NCBI GenBank assembly: GCA_018623195.1
Contig: JAAZVY010000003.1
Span: 19,380 to 83,379 of the forward strand
Direction of reading: 5' to 3'
Origin: Flavobacteriaceae bacterium
GTDB lineage: Bacteria; Bacteroidota; Bacteroidia; Flavobacteriales; Flavobacteriaceae
DNA: 64,000 bases
Positions 1-9,720 of this stretch are shown here, one piece after another. The notes beneath the pieces are model-generated. The model was not told the origin of the DNA, ran no database searches, and saw nothing but the letters and a program-made list of their open reading frames with translations. Position 1 is the first letter of the stretch, and the number at the start of each line of letters is the position of its first letter. The position numbers and the translations under genes are program-made.

Positions 1-1157
1 TTTGCTAGTCGGTAAATGGTAATCTTGATCTCCTTAACCTTAGGGTCTAGCGCGGCTTCTTTCAAAAATCGAATAACATACCCATAATTTTGGAATGGAG
101 TATACATGAGATAGTCTCTCTTTCGAATTTGATCGAAAAGACTACCCTCCATCTCAAAACCTGCTATGGGTAGAGGGTCTATTCTCTCATACTGCAATTC
201 AGATCTTCCAAAGTTGGGAAAGCTCATATAATCACGTCGATTGTGATAACGACCTCCAGGAATCACACTATCGGTATTCTCTATATCAATTTTCTTCTTC
301 AGAAAGGTAAGTGTATCTAGTTTGATTCGTTTATCATAGACAAAACGAACGGGATCACTAATTTTTCGGTTACTTACCGAGGTAGATATCTTTTCTACAA
401 AACTTTTTTCAAGATCATCGTCAATATCAAGTTCAGCATCTCGAGTAATCTTGATCATATGTGCCTCGATTTCATCGTAATCAAACATGAAGAAAATTCG
501 ATCAAGACAATATCTGATAATATCATCCAGTACCATTACGTAGTTCTTACCTTCTTTTTTGGGTAGCACCACGAATCGATCTAAGCTATTTGGAATTTCA
601 ATTAGGGCGTATCTAATCGATGCCTCTTTATTGTTCTTAGAACCTCCGGTGTTGTTGTATTTCGCTAAGCGAACCGCTAAGTATGCAGCGGTTTCTTTCA
701 GCATAGGAAAACCGTCGATACTGTGAAGGTCAATGGTGATTAATTCAGGGTTAACCTTAGACAAAAAGTAGTCTTCAACAAATGACTTCTGGTCTTCATG
801 AAGTTCTGATTCGTTAATCAAATAAATCTCGTGATCCTTTAATTCCTCGGTAATATCCTTAAGAATTTTCATACTACGAGACTGAGATTTAATCGTTAAG
901 GCAGTAATCTGCGCTAATAAATCAGTCGCTTTAGTTCCACCGAGCAATTGCTTCCCAGTGGGATCATTATCAACAACCCGCTTAACCGTGGCATATCTGA
1001 CCCTGAAAAACTCATCTAGATTATTGCTAAAGATTCCCAGAAAACGGATACGATCAATAATAGGAACTCGTTGATCAGCACTTTCCTGCAAGACTCGCTC
1101 GTTAAACTGAAGCCAGCTAATTTCACGATTAATATATTGATACTTCGAAGTAGACAT
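1..1157 (-). CDS. ppk1: Polyphosphate kinase 1, N-terminal part (runs off the left edge)
   Basis: Minus-strand reading from 1157: MSTSKYQYINREISWLQFNERVLQESADQRVPIIDRIRFLGIFSNNLDEFFRVR..., typical PPK1 N-terminus; open to base 1. Absent from ORF track because truncated. Confidence 0.93.
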   Translation of the reverse strand, partial: MSTSKYQYINREISWLQFNERVLQESADQRVPIIDRIRFLGIFSNNLDEFFRVRYATVKRVVDNDPTGKQLLGGTKATDLLAQITALTIKSQSRSMKILKDITEELKDHEIYLINESELHEDQKSFVEDYFLSKVNPELITIDLHSIDGFPMLKETAAYLAVRLAKYNNTGGSKNNKEASIRYALIEIPNSLDRFVVLPKKEGKNYVMVLDDIIRYCLDRIFFMFDYDEIEAHMIKITRDAELDIDDDLEKSFVEKISTSVSNRKISDPVRFVYDKRIKLDTLTFLKKKIDIENTDSVIPGGRYHNRRDYMSFPNFGRSELQYERIDPLPIAGFEMEGSLFDQIRKRDYLMYTPFQNYGYVIRFLKEAALDPKVKEIKITIYRLA

Positions 1158-1186
1158 AAAAGGGGATTAAAGGGGTAATATACGCT

Positions 1187-1834
1187 TTAAGGCGCTAATC
1201 GTACGGAAGACCAAGACTTATTATCATAATCATAACGTATACGATCATGAAGTCTATTCTCTCTACCTTGCCAAAATTCAAAGTGCTCTGGAACAAGGAG
1301 GTATCCGCCCCAATGATCGGGACGTTTTGGTAGTTCAGTTTTAAATTGCTCTTGAACCTTTTTTAAAGCATTCTCTAAAAAAGCTCTATCCGAAATCACC
1401 TGACTCTGAGGTGAAGCTAAAGCCCCAAGTCGACTACCTAAAGGTCTAGAATCAAAGTAAGTATCAGAATCTTTAGCCGAAATCTTTTCAACCTTTCCTT
1501 CAATAATTACTTGACGCTCCTGAGAAGCCCAAAAGAAAGAAATACAAGCAAATGGGTTTTCTTCGAGAGCTTGACCCTTTTTACTACTATAATTAGTAAA
1601 AAATACAAAACCTTGGGTACTGAATTCTTTGAGGAGTACCACCCTGGTGCGTGGTTTCATATCCTTACCAACCGTAGAGAGTGACATCGCATTGGCTTCC
1701 TCTATTTTGACGTCATTGTCAGCCTCTTCAAACCAGATTTTAAATAGCTCAAAAGGTGACGCTTCTAGGTTTGATTCATCGAGTGATGATTTACTGTAGT
1801 TTTTGCGATAGTTCGCTAAATCTTTTACGGCCAT
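1187..1834 (-). CDS. pdxH: Pyridoxamine 5'-phosphate oxidase
   Basis: MAVKDLANYRKNYSKSSLDE...RTRVVLLKEF...GFVFFTNYSSKKG...WGGYLLVPEHFEFWQGRENRLHDRIRY. Confidence 0.96.
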   Translation of the reverse strand: MAVKDLANYRKNYSKSSLDESNLEASPFELFKIWFEEADNDVKIEEANAMSLSTVGKDMKPRTRVVLLKEFSTQGFVFFTNYSSKKGQALEENPFACISFFWASQERQVIIEGKVEKISAKDSDTYFDSRPLGSRLGALASPQSQVISDRAFLENALKKVQEQFKTELPKRPDHWGGYLLVPEHFEFWQGRENRLHDRIRYDYDNKSWSSVRLAP

Positions 1835-2619
1835 GGAAATTCAAATAATTCGTGATCATCAGAAAGAAGTACTTCACCACTTTTAAAATGATTCAAAGCT
1901 TCTTGCCTAAAGAGATCAAGATTTCTATATCGAGTTGAATAATGACCTAAAATTAAGAATTTTGACTGAGCTAATTGTGCAATTTTACCGGCCTCGGAAG
2001 CAGTAGAATGCCTTGTTTTCTCGCAGAGATGATCTTCTGTTTTTAAGAAGGTAGATTCATGGTATAAGACATGAGTATTTTCGATAATAGAAGCGATCCG
2101 AGGTAAAAAAGCGGTATCACTACAATAGGCATAAAGCTTGTTCCAGGCTCCATTATCAAACACCTCAAACAAGAAACCATTGGTGTAAATACGGTGTTTC
2201 AAAGGAATAGTAACTATCCGTACTTTATCAGACTCAAAAATAACCTCAGAATCAGATGATTCTAGTTCAATAAAACGAAGTGGATATCGTGTCCAAGAAT
2301 CAGAAGCCTTCAAAAGTGTAGTTAGAAGTTCTTTAATCCCTTTAGGACCATAAATCTCCAATTCATCGGTGCGCTTCAACGAATTCATGGTTGCTATTAA
2401 ACCAGGGAGACCATAAAAGTGATCACCGTGCAAATGAGAAATAAACACCTTCTGAATACCAAGAAGATTTACGCCACAAGCTCTTAAGGAACGCTGTGTT
2501 CCCTCTCCACAATCAATAAGAAAATGATTTCGATTAAAACTGATATACTGAGCACTAGGATTAGCTAGTTTTCTAGGAGTAGCGGCGTAAGCACCAAGAG
2601 TACGCACACTAAACCTCAT
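1825..2619 (-). CDS. rnz: Ribonuclease Z
   Basis: FLIDCGEGTQRSLR...FISHLHGDHFYGLPGL; metallo-beta-lactamase HxHGDH motif. Confidence 0.95.
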   Translation of the reverse strand: MRFSVRTLGAYAATPRKLANPSAQYISFNRNHFLIDCGEGTQRSLRACGVNLLGIQKVFISHLHGDHFYGLPGLIATMNSLKRTDELEIYGPKGIKELLTTLLKASDSWTRYPLRFIELESSDSEVIFESDKVRIVTIPLKHRIYTNGFLFEVFDNGAWNKLYAYCSDTAFLPRIASIIENTHVLYHESTFLKTEDHLCEKTRHSTASEAGKIAQLAQSKFLILGHYSTRYRNLDLFRQEALNHFKSGEVLLSDDHELFEFPWP

Positions 2620-2909
2620 AACCCTAAATCTCTTTGTATTTCTTCAAATTCGATGAGATCAATGGCTTCTTCTAAGGTAGGACAAAGGTTTATTGTTTCA
2701 GGTAATACCTCGTAGGTTAGTTTTTCAGATAAAATCACGAAGGATAATGACTTGTCACTCAGATCTGAAGCAATCTTTTCAATCCACTGAAAATCGCTAT
2801 CACTAACTTCAGAATCGCTTAAAGCTACGATTAAATGCTCCTGCAGCTGATCTATATCATACCCGCGAAGCTTATCAATACTGTAATTTTCTAATAACTT
2901 ATAAGCCAT
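2616..2909 (-). CDS. Small uncharacterised acidic protein between rnz and pyrB
   Basis: 97 aa ORF, 4-nt overlap with rnz; C-term LCPTLEEAIDLIEFEEIQRDLGL. Confidence 0.75.
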   Translation of the reverse strand: MAYKLLENYSIDKLRGYDIDQLQEHLIVALSDSEVSDSDFQWIEKIASDLSDKSLSFVILSEKLTYEVLPETINLCPTLEEAIDLIEFEEIQRDLGL

Positions 2910-2923
2910 ACCGATTTATTCCT

Positions 2924-3847
2924 TTATTGCTTACCGGCTAATAAATACATGACCGCCATGCGAATTGCAACCCCGTTAGAAACCTGATCTAAAATAATGG
3001 CATGTTCTGAATCGGCAATCGATGAGGTAATCTCTACTCCTCGGTTAATTGGGCCCGGGTGCATAATCAGAGGAACACGATCAAGGCGGGATAGTCGTTC
3101 ATCGGTTAAACCATACTGCATCACATATTCTCGAGTCGATGGAAAATAAGATTGATCTAATCGCTCATTTTGAATTCGAAGCATATTGGCCACATCGGTA
3201 TTGACAAGCGCCCGATCTAAATTATGCTCGACTTCAACGCCCAGGGAAGTTATGTATTTGGGCATTAGGGTCTGAGGACCACACACCGTAACTTTCGCTC
3301 CTAACTTCTGGAGTAAAAAAATGTTCGAAAGCGCTACTCGCGAGTGCAGAATATCACCGACAATAAGCACCTTCTTGCCCCCTAAATCTCCTAGTCTTTC
3401 TCGCATTGAGAATGCATCTAAAAGGGCTTGGGTTGGGTGTTCATGTGCTCCATCCCCAGCATTTACAATACTGGCATTAATATGCTTAGAAAGAAACACT
3501 CCAGCTCCTGGATTTGGATGGCGCATGACCACCATATCCACCTTCATAGCTAAAATATTATTTACGGTATCTACAAGGGTTTCTCCTTTCTTAACCGAGG
3601 ATTGACCGGCAGAAAAATTCACCACGTCTGCAGACAATCGCTTTTGAGCAAGTTCAAAGGAAAGTTTGGTTCGTGTGCTATTTTCAAAAAAGATGTTGGC
3701 TATAGTAACGTCTCTAAGACTGGGTACTTTTTTAATAGGCCTTGAAAGAACCTCTTTGAAATGGTCAGCGGTTTCAAAAATAAGTTGAATATCATCCTCT
3801 GTGAGGTATTTGATTCCCAACAAGTGCTTTACGCTTAGTTCACTCAT
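2924..3847 (-). CDS. pyrB: Aspartate carbamoyltransferase catalytic subunit
   Basis: FFENSTRTKLSFELAQKRL, HPTQALLDAF, MHPGPINRGVEI; start refined to MSELSVKHLLG (3847), giving a 4-nt overlap with pyrR. Confidence 0.96.
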   Translation of the reverse strand: MSELSVKHLLGIKYLTEDDIQLIFETADHFKEVLSRPIKKVPSLRDVTIANIFFENSTRTKLSFELAQKRLSADVVNFSAGQSSVKKGETLVDTVNNILAMKVDMVVMRHPNPGAGVFLSKHINASIVNAGDGAHEHPTQALLDAFSMRERLGDLGGKKVLIVGDILHSRVALSNIFLLQKLGAKVTVCGPQTLMPKYITSLGVEVEHNLDRALVNTDVANMLRIQNERLDQSYFPSTREYVMQYGLTDERLSRLDRVPLIMHPGPINRGVEITSSIADSEHAIILDQVSNGVAIRMAVMYLLAGKQ

Positions 3848-4392
3848 TTCAAATTCTTGTTTTCGATATATACAGCATCTTCTCCGTCCTTTTCTTTCCA
3901 AAGAACACGAACACGCTCTTCGTTAATTGCATCTACCTGTCGACCTCTATAATTAGGCTGTATCGGTAGATGACGAGAAAATCTTCGATCAATCAGCACC
4001 ATAAGTTCTACAGAAGAAGGTCTTCCAAAAGATTGGATCGCAGATAATGCAGATTGAATACTTCTTCCTGTATAGAGCACATCATCGATAAAAACTACTT
4101 TTTGATTTTCAACAAGAAAGTCAATCTTGGTCTTACTCGCGCTCAGTGGTTTTTCAGATCTCCTGAAATCGTCCCTAAAGAATGTAATATCGAGATAACC
4201 GAGTCGCAGGTCGCTAACCGCATAATCTTCCTTTAAAAGTTTAGCTAATCGTTCTGCCAAATAAACGCCTCGAGGCTGTAAGCCAATTAGAACGGTGTTT
4301 TTAAAATCAAGGTGAGTTTCTAAAAGCTGATTAGCTAGTCGATGAAGGATTACTCCAATAGATTTTGAATCGAGAAGCAGGTTAGAAGACAT
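3844..4392 (-). CDS. pyrR: Bifunctional pyr operon regulator/uracil phosphoribosyltransferase PyrR
   Basis: VVFIDDVLYTGRSIQSAL PRPP-binding motif; adjacent to pyrB. Confidence 0.93.
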   Translation of the reverse strand: MSSNLLLDSKSIGVILHRLANQLLETHLDFKNTVLIGLQPRGVYLAERLAKLLKEDYAVSDLRLGYLDITFFRDDFRRSEKPLSASKTKIDFLVENQKVVFIDDVLYTGRSIQSALSAIQSFGRPSSVELMVLIDRRFSRHLPIQPNYRGRQVDAINEERVRVLWKEKDGEDAVYIENKNLK

Positions 4393-4412
4393 ATATAAAG
4401 TCAGCTTTAGCG

Positions 4413-4420
4413 CAAAAGTA
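4413..4420 (-). promoter_or_regulatory. Putative Bacteroidetes -7 element (TACTTTTG) for pyrR
   Basis: Minus strand TACTTTTG, matches TAnnTTTG; 20 nt upstream of pyrR start; no TTG at the expected -33 spacing. Confidence 0.45.
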
Positions 4421-4421
4421 A

Positions 4422-4452
4422 CAAAAAAAGCCCGGGTAACACCCCGGGCTTT
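4422..4452 (-). terminator. Rho-independent terminator downstream of rpsA
   Basis: Minus strand AAAGCCCGGGGTGTTACCCGGGCTTTTTTTG; GC-rich stem followed by T7. Confidence 0.92.
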
Positions 4453-4475
4453 ATTATTCTAGAAAGAAAAATGAA

Positions 4476-6302
4476 TTACTCTCCTTTAGACTCCATCTTA
4501 TCTTTAAGAGCCTGAAGTTGTGCATTAGCGTCTCCTAGAGTAGTCTTAGACTCCTCTGCTTGAGCTTCCATTTTCTTCTTGGTAGCAGTTAAGTTCTTAG
4601 CTTCCTGCTCTCTGAAGATTGCAGTATGACTTGCAACTACACGCTTGAAGTCTTTGTTAAATTCAATCACCTTGAATTCAGCCTCATCACCTTTTCCTAG
4701 TTTGCTTCCGTCTTCTTTTTCAAGGTGACGAGCAGGAATAAAGGCAACTATATCTTCATTAAAGGTAATGGTAGCACCCTTGTCTACTAAATCAGTGATT
4801 TTAGCTGTATGAACGGTACCTTCACCAAACTCAGCCTCATACTTATCCCATGGATTTTCCATAGTTTGTTTGTGACCTAGGCTTAGCTTACGACCATCAA
4901 CATCTAACTCAAGAACCTCAACTTCAAGAGTGTCACCAACAGCAACAAACTCAGATGGGTGCTTGATTTTCTTAGTCCAAGATAGATCTGAAATATAGAT
5001 AAGACCGTCGATACCTTCTTCTAGTTCAAGGAAAACACCGAAGTTGGTAAAGTTCCTAACGATTCCTTTGTGGCGTGAACCAACAGGATACTTAGAAGTA
5101 ATATCAGTCCATGGATCTGGAGTAAGTTGTTTTACACCAAGAGACATTTTACGCTCTTCGCGATCAAGAGTAAGAACTACTGCTTCAACCTCATCACCAA
5201 CATTCACGAAATCTTGTGCAGATCTTAAGTGAGTTGACCATGACATTTCTGAAACGTGTACAAGGCCTTCAACTCCTTCAGCAACCTCAACAAACGCACC
5301 GTAATCAGCAATAACTACAACTTTACCTTTGATTTTAGAACCAATCTGGATATCATCGCTTAGTGCTTCCCATGGGTGTTTCTCAAGTTGCTTAAGACCT
5401 AATTGAATACGTGACTTATTATCATCGAAGTCAAGGATTACAACATTTAATTTTTGGTCAAGCTCAACGATTTCTGACGGGTGGTTGATACGACTCCAAG
5501 AAAGATCGGTAATATGAATAAGACCATCAACACCTCCAAGGTCGATAAATACCCCATAAGAAGTAACGTTTTTAACCACTCCTTCAAGTACTTGACCTTT
5601 TTCAAGCTGCGCGATAATTTCTTTTTTCTGCTCCTCAATATCTGCTTCGATAAGCGCTTTATGAGAAACAACAACGTTTTTGAATTCATGGTTGATTTTA
5701 ACCACTTTGAATTCCATGTTTTTACCAACGTACTGATCGTAGTCACGAATCGGTTTAACATCGATCTGAGAACCAGGAAGGAACGCTTCGATACCAAATA
5801 CGTCTACAATCATACCGCCTTTAGTACGACATTTCACAAAACCTTGTACGATTTCTTCTTTGTCGTGTGCATCGTTAACACGATCCCAAGCCTTGATCGT
5901 TCTTGCCTTTCTGTGAGAAAGAACTAACTGTCCTGACTTGTCCTCGCGAACATCGATAAGTACTTCAACCTCATCACCTACTTTTAAGTCTGGGTTGTAA
6001 CGAAATTCGTTAAGAGAGATTACACCTTCACTCTTTGCGTTAATATCGATGATTGCTTCACGATCTGTAATATTGATTACTTTACCGATAACTACCTCTT
6101 CATGAGCAGTATCAACAAAGTTTTTCGCTACTAAATCTTCGAATTCTTTTAGTTTTTCATCGTCAACACGCTCAATACCTTCTTGGTATTTATCCCAATC
6201 AAAGCTGTCTAAAAACGCTTGTGGATTTTGGTTAGTGCTTGTTGATTCTGTAGAAGCAGTTTGCTCGTTTTGAGTCTCTTCTGCCATTTTTTCTTCAGCC
6301 AT
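4476..6302 (-). CDS. rpsA: 30S ribosomal protein S1
   Basis: Multiple S1 repeats (e.g. GVFIDLGGVDGLIHITDLSW, GAFVEVAEGVEGLVHVSEMSW). Confidence 0.97.
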   Translation of the reverse strand: MAEEKMAEETQNEQTASTESTSTNQNPQAFLDSFDWDKYQEGIERVDDEKLKEFEDLVAKNFVDTAHEEVVIGKVINITDREAIIDINAKSEGVISLNEFRYNPDLKVGDEVEVLIDVREDKSGQLVLSHRKARTIKAWDRVNDAHDKEEIVQGFVKCRTKGGMIVDVFGIEAFLPGSQIDVKPIRDYDQYVGKNMEFKVVKINHEFKNVVVSHKALIEADIEEQKKEIIAQLEKGQVLEGVVKNVTSYGVFIDLGGVDGLIHITDLSWSRINHPSEIVELDQKLNVVILDFDDNKSRIQLGLKQLEKHPWEALSDDIQIGSKIKGKVVVIADYGAFVEVAEGVEGLVHVSEMSWSTHLRSAQDFVNVGDEVEAVVLTLDREERKMSLGVKQLTPDPWTDITSKYPVGSRHKGIVRNFTNFGVFLELEEGIDGLIYISDLSWTKKIKHPSEFVAVGDTLEVEVLELDVDGRKLSLGHKQTMENPWDKYEAEFGEGTVHTAKITDLVDKGATITFNEDIVAFIPARHLEKEDGSKLGKGDEAEFKVIEFNKDFKRVVASHTAIFREQEAKNLTATKKKMEAQAEESKTTLGDANAQLQALKDKMESKGE

Positions 6303-6422
6303 AATGCTGTTTCATTTGTATTTCAGCGACTTCTGTGAAGGTTAGCTAAAGCCCTGAAAGTTGTTAAAGTTGACAACTAGTCCTTTTCACCTTCACACCC
6401 ATGGGTAGCTTGAAAAGGAGCG

Positions 6423-6453
6423 CAAAAATAACGATAAAATATTGATTAACAAA
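6423..6453 (-). promoter_or_regulatory. Bacteroidetes-type primary sigma promoter for rpsA
   Basis: Minus strand TTTG-N19-TATTTTTG, exact match to TTTG / TAnnTTTG. Confidence 0.75.
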
Positions 6454-6469
6454 TAAAAAGAAGGGGGTT

Positions 6470-7117
6470 TCAGACCCGTTCTTGATACAATTGAATAGCT
6501 TTTTCAAGCTGCTGCTCTAAACTAAGATCTGAGTTATCAAAATAAATGGCATCTGCTGCGGCACGAAGTGGATCAGTAGCTCTATTTTCATCCTGAAAAT
6601 CTCTTGATTTCAAGTTATCAAGCACTTCTTCTAGACTAACCTTATCTCCTTTAGCGATAAGTTCATTATATCTTCTTTGTGCCCTAATCTCTGGGCGAGC
6701 AGTCATGAATAACTTTAACCGGGCTGAAGGAAATACTACGGTACCAATATCCCTACCATCCATAACTACCGATTGAGGTACTTTTTGCTGAAGCTCTACA
6801 AGCTTTCTTCGAACATCGGGTATCTGAGCCACCCCGCTTACCTTATTCGAAACCTCCATCTTGCGTATTTCATTCTCAACCACTACTCCATTAAGGCAGA
6901 TTTCATTTTGAGCATTGAAACTAACCTCAATCTCATCTAGCCTATGGATCAATTCCTGATCACTCAGGTTATGTCTCATTTGATATAAGGCAACTGCTCT
7001 GTACATTGCACCTGAATCTAGGTACAAGATACCCAGATGTTTTGCAAGGGCTTTGGCAAGCGTAGATTTACCGGTCGAAGAATGACCATCAATAGCTATT
7101 TGAATTCTTTCTGACAT
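6470..7117 (-). CDS. cmk: Cytidylate kinase
   Basis: IAIDGHSSTGKSTLAKALAKHLGILYLDSGAMYRAVAL, VVMDGRDIGTVVFP; start refined to MSERIQ (7117). Confidence 0.96.
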   Translation of the reverse strand: MSERIQIAIDGHSSTGKSTLAKALAKHLGILYLDSGAMYRAVALYQMRHNLSDQELIHRLDEIEVSFNAQNEICLNGVVVENEIRKMEVSNKVSGVAQIPDVRRKLVELQQKVPQSVVMDGRDIGTVVFPSARLKLFMTARPEIRAQRRYNELIAKGDKVSLEEVLDNLKSRDFQDENRATDPLRAAADAIYFDNSDLSLEQQLEKAIQLYQERV

Positions 7118-7121
7118 ACGT

Positions 7122-9566
7122 TTACAGCGTATTGCTTCCCTTTTGTTTGAGAAGTGATTCTTCAATCACCTGACTCATTCGTGACACGTAGGTAAATTTA
7201 ACACCCTTAAGATATTCTGGCTCAATGGCTTCAACATCTTTTTTATTCTGTTCTGACAGAATGATTTGTTTAATACCTGAGCGCTTAGCAGCCAAAAGTT
7301 TTTCTTTAATGCCTCCGACTGGTAATACCTTACCACGCAATGTTATTTCTCCACTCATCGCAAGATTTGCCCTAACCTTTCGAGAAGTAAATGCAGAAAC
7401 AAGTGCCGTAAGCATCGTTATCCCAGCTGAAGGCCCGTCTTTAGGAGTGGCGCCTTCAGGCACATGTATGTGAATATTGGTTCCCTCGATTTTTTCCATT
7501 GGGATTCCTAATTCATCATGATGAGATCGAATAAATGCGAGAGCGATGCTTGCTGACTCTTTCATTACATTCCCGAGATTACCCGTAATGGTAAGTACCC
7601 CTTTACCTTTTGAAAGACTAGCTTCAATAAAAAGAATGGCTCCCCCTACCGAAGTCCAAGCTAGACCGGTAACTACTCCAGGAATAGCATTCGACTCACT
7701 CAGATCATTCACATATCGCTTAGAACCCATAATCTCGTAAAGTTCTTCAACAGAAGGACTCACAGCATAATCGGTCTCCAACGCAACCGATTTAGCAATA
7801 TGCCGAACGAGTTTCGCAATTTGCTTCTCTAAGCCTCTCACCCCTGACTCTCGAGTATACTCTTCAACAATAACTCGAACAAGTTTGTCGCTTAACTTTA
7901 AATGCTTTTTCTCTAGACCATGCTCCTTCAACTGCTTGGGTAGCAGATATTTCTTGGCGATTTGAATCTTCTCCTCTGTGGTGTAACCACTTACTTCTAT
8001 AAGCTCCATTCGGTCCCGTAATGCGGGCTGAATTTCTCCGATATTGTTGGCGGTGGCGATAAACATTACCTTAGAGAGATCATAACCGATTTCTAAAAAG
8101 TTGTCATAGAAACTATCATTTTGCTCGGGATCTAAAACCTCTAATAGCGCTGATGAAGGATCACCTTGAGAGCTGTAGCTCACTTTATCAATCTCGTCTA
8201 AAACAAATACTGGGTTTGAGGTTTCTGCCTTTTTAATTTGACTAATGATACGACCCGGCATTGCACCAATATACGTTTTTCGATGCCCTCGAATTTCGGC
8301 TTCATCACGTAAACCTCCGAGAGACATTCTAACGTATTTTCTGCCCATAGCTTCTGCAATCGACTTACCTAATGAAGTTTTTCCTACACCAGGAGGGCCG
8401 TATAAACAGAGAATGGGAGATTTCATATCTCCGCGTAATTTCAATACTGCCAAGTGTTCGATAATTCGACGCTTTACCTCTTGTAAACCGTAGTGATCCC
8501 GATCTAGAATTTCTTGAGCAGCCTTAAGATCAATGGAGTCTTCTGAAAAAATATTAAACGGTAGGTCGAGAAGAAGTTCTAGATAATTTCGTTGAATCGT
8601 GTATTCTGCTACTTGCGGATTCATTCGCTGCAGCTTAGAGACTTCTTTCTCAAAATGATTGGCAATTTCAGTACTCCAGACCTTAGTCTTTGCGGTTTCT
8701 CTCATTTGAGCAATTTCTTGCTCGTAAGAAACACCACCAAGTTCCTCCTGAATCGTGCGCATTTGCTGTTGTAAGAAATACTCGCGTTGCTGTTGATCCA
8801 AATCAGAACGAACTTTTGATTGAATATCATTCTTAAGCTCTAATCGTTGATGCTCTAAATTCATCAACTTTAAGGTTCGTAAGGCCCGCTCTTTCAAATC
8901 TCCCAATTCGAGCAATTCTTGCTTTTCAGTGACAGTTAAATTGAGATTAGAAGAAACAAAATTGATTAAGAACGATCCGCTTTGAATATTCTGAATCGCA
9001 AATGAAGCTTCACTAGGAAGATTAGGGTTTACCTTAATGATCTTTAAGGCGAGTTCCTTGATTCCGTCAACGATTGCGGTGAACTCAGCATCATTCGTAT
9101 TTGGGCGAGTCTCAATTAACTCGGTGACATTCGCTACGAGAAAGGGATCAGTTTGCACCATTTCTGAAAGATGAAAACGCTTTTTACCCTGAATAATAAT
9201 TGTGGTATTGCCATCAGGCATCTGCAATACGCGAAGAATTTTGGCAACGGTACCGATCGGATATAAATCTTCAATACCCGGATTCTCAACTGCTGCATCG
9301 CGCTGCCCAACTACCCCGATCGTTTTAGACCCTTGATTAGCAGCTTTAATCAGTGCAATAGAGGTATCTCGACCTGCGGTGACTGGTACTACAACCCCAG
9401 GAAATAAAACGGTATTTCTAAGCGGAAGAATCGGCAGCTGCGCTGGAACATCCTCTTTGTTCATCTCCTCCTCATCTTCAGGAGTAAGAAGTGGAATTAA
9501 TTCTGCATCATCTTCGATTCCAGAAGCGGACAAATTGTCAATACCGATATATAATTTTGAATCCAT
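7122..9566 (-). CDS. lon: ATP-dependent endopeptidase La (Lon)
   Basis: [47 protein letters not shown]-like; [11 protein letters not shown] catalytic Ser. Confidence 0.98.
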   Translation of the reverse strand: [814 protein letters not shown]

Positions 9567-9720
9567 TAAATAGATTTAAGTCAATATGTCAGCGTTCAAT
9601 CCATAAAACTGGTATTGAGCGGTGATTTTAAAGTTCAGCAAATAAAGGTTCAATTCCTATGCCAAGTGTTGCTTGTAACATTTAAAAACGTTTATCGTCA
9701 TCAAATAAACCACATACACT

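Noticed and set aside
5447-5797. 116-aa minus-strand ORF in rpsA
   Set aside because: Out-of-frame ORF on the same strand as rpsA; composition K/L/S-rich; no independent support.
5481-5927. 148-aa plus-strand ORF antisense to rpsA
   Set aside because: Lies wholly inside the strongly supported rpsA frame; low-complexity F/N-rich product with no recognisable motif; typical shadow ORF.
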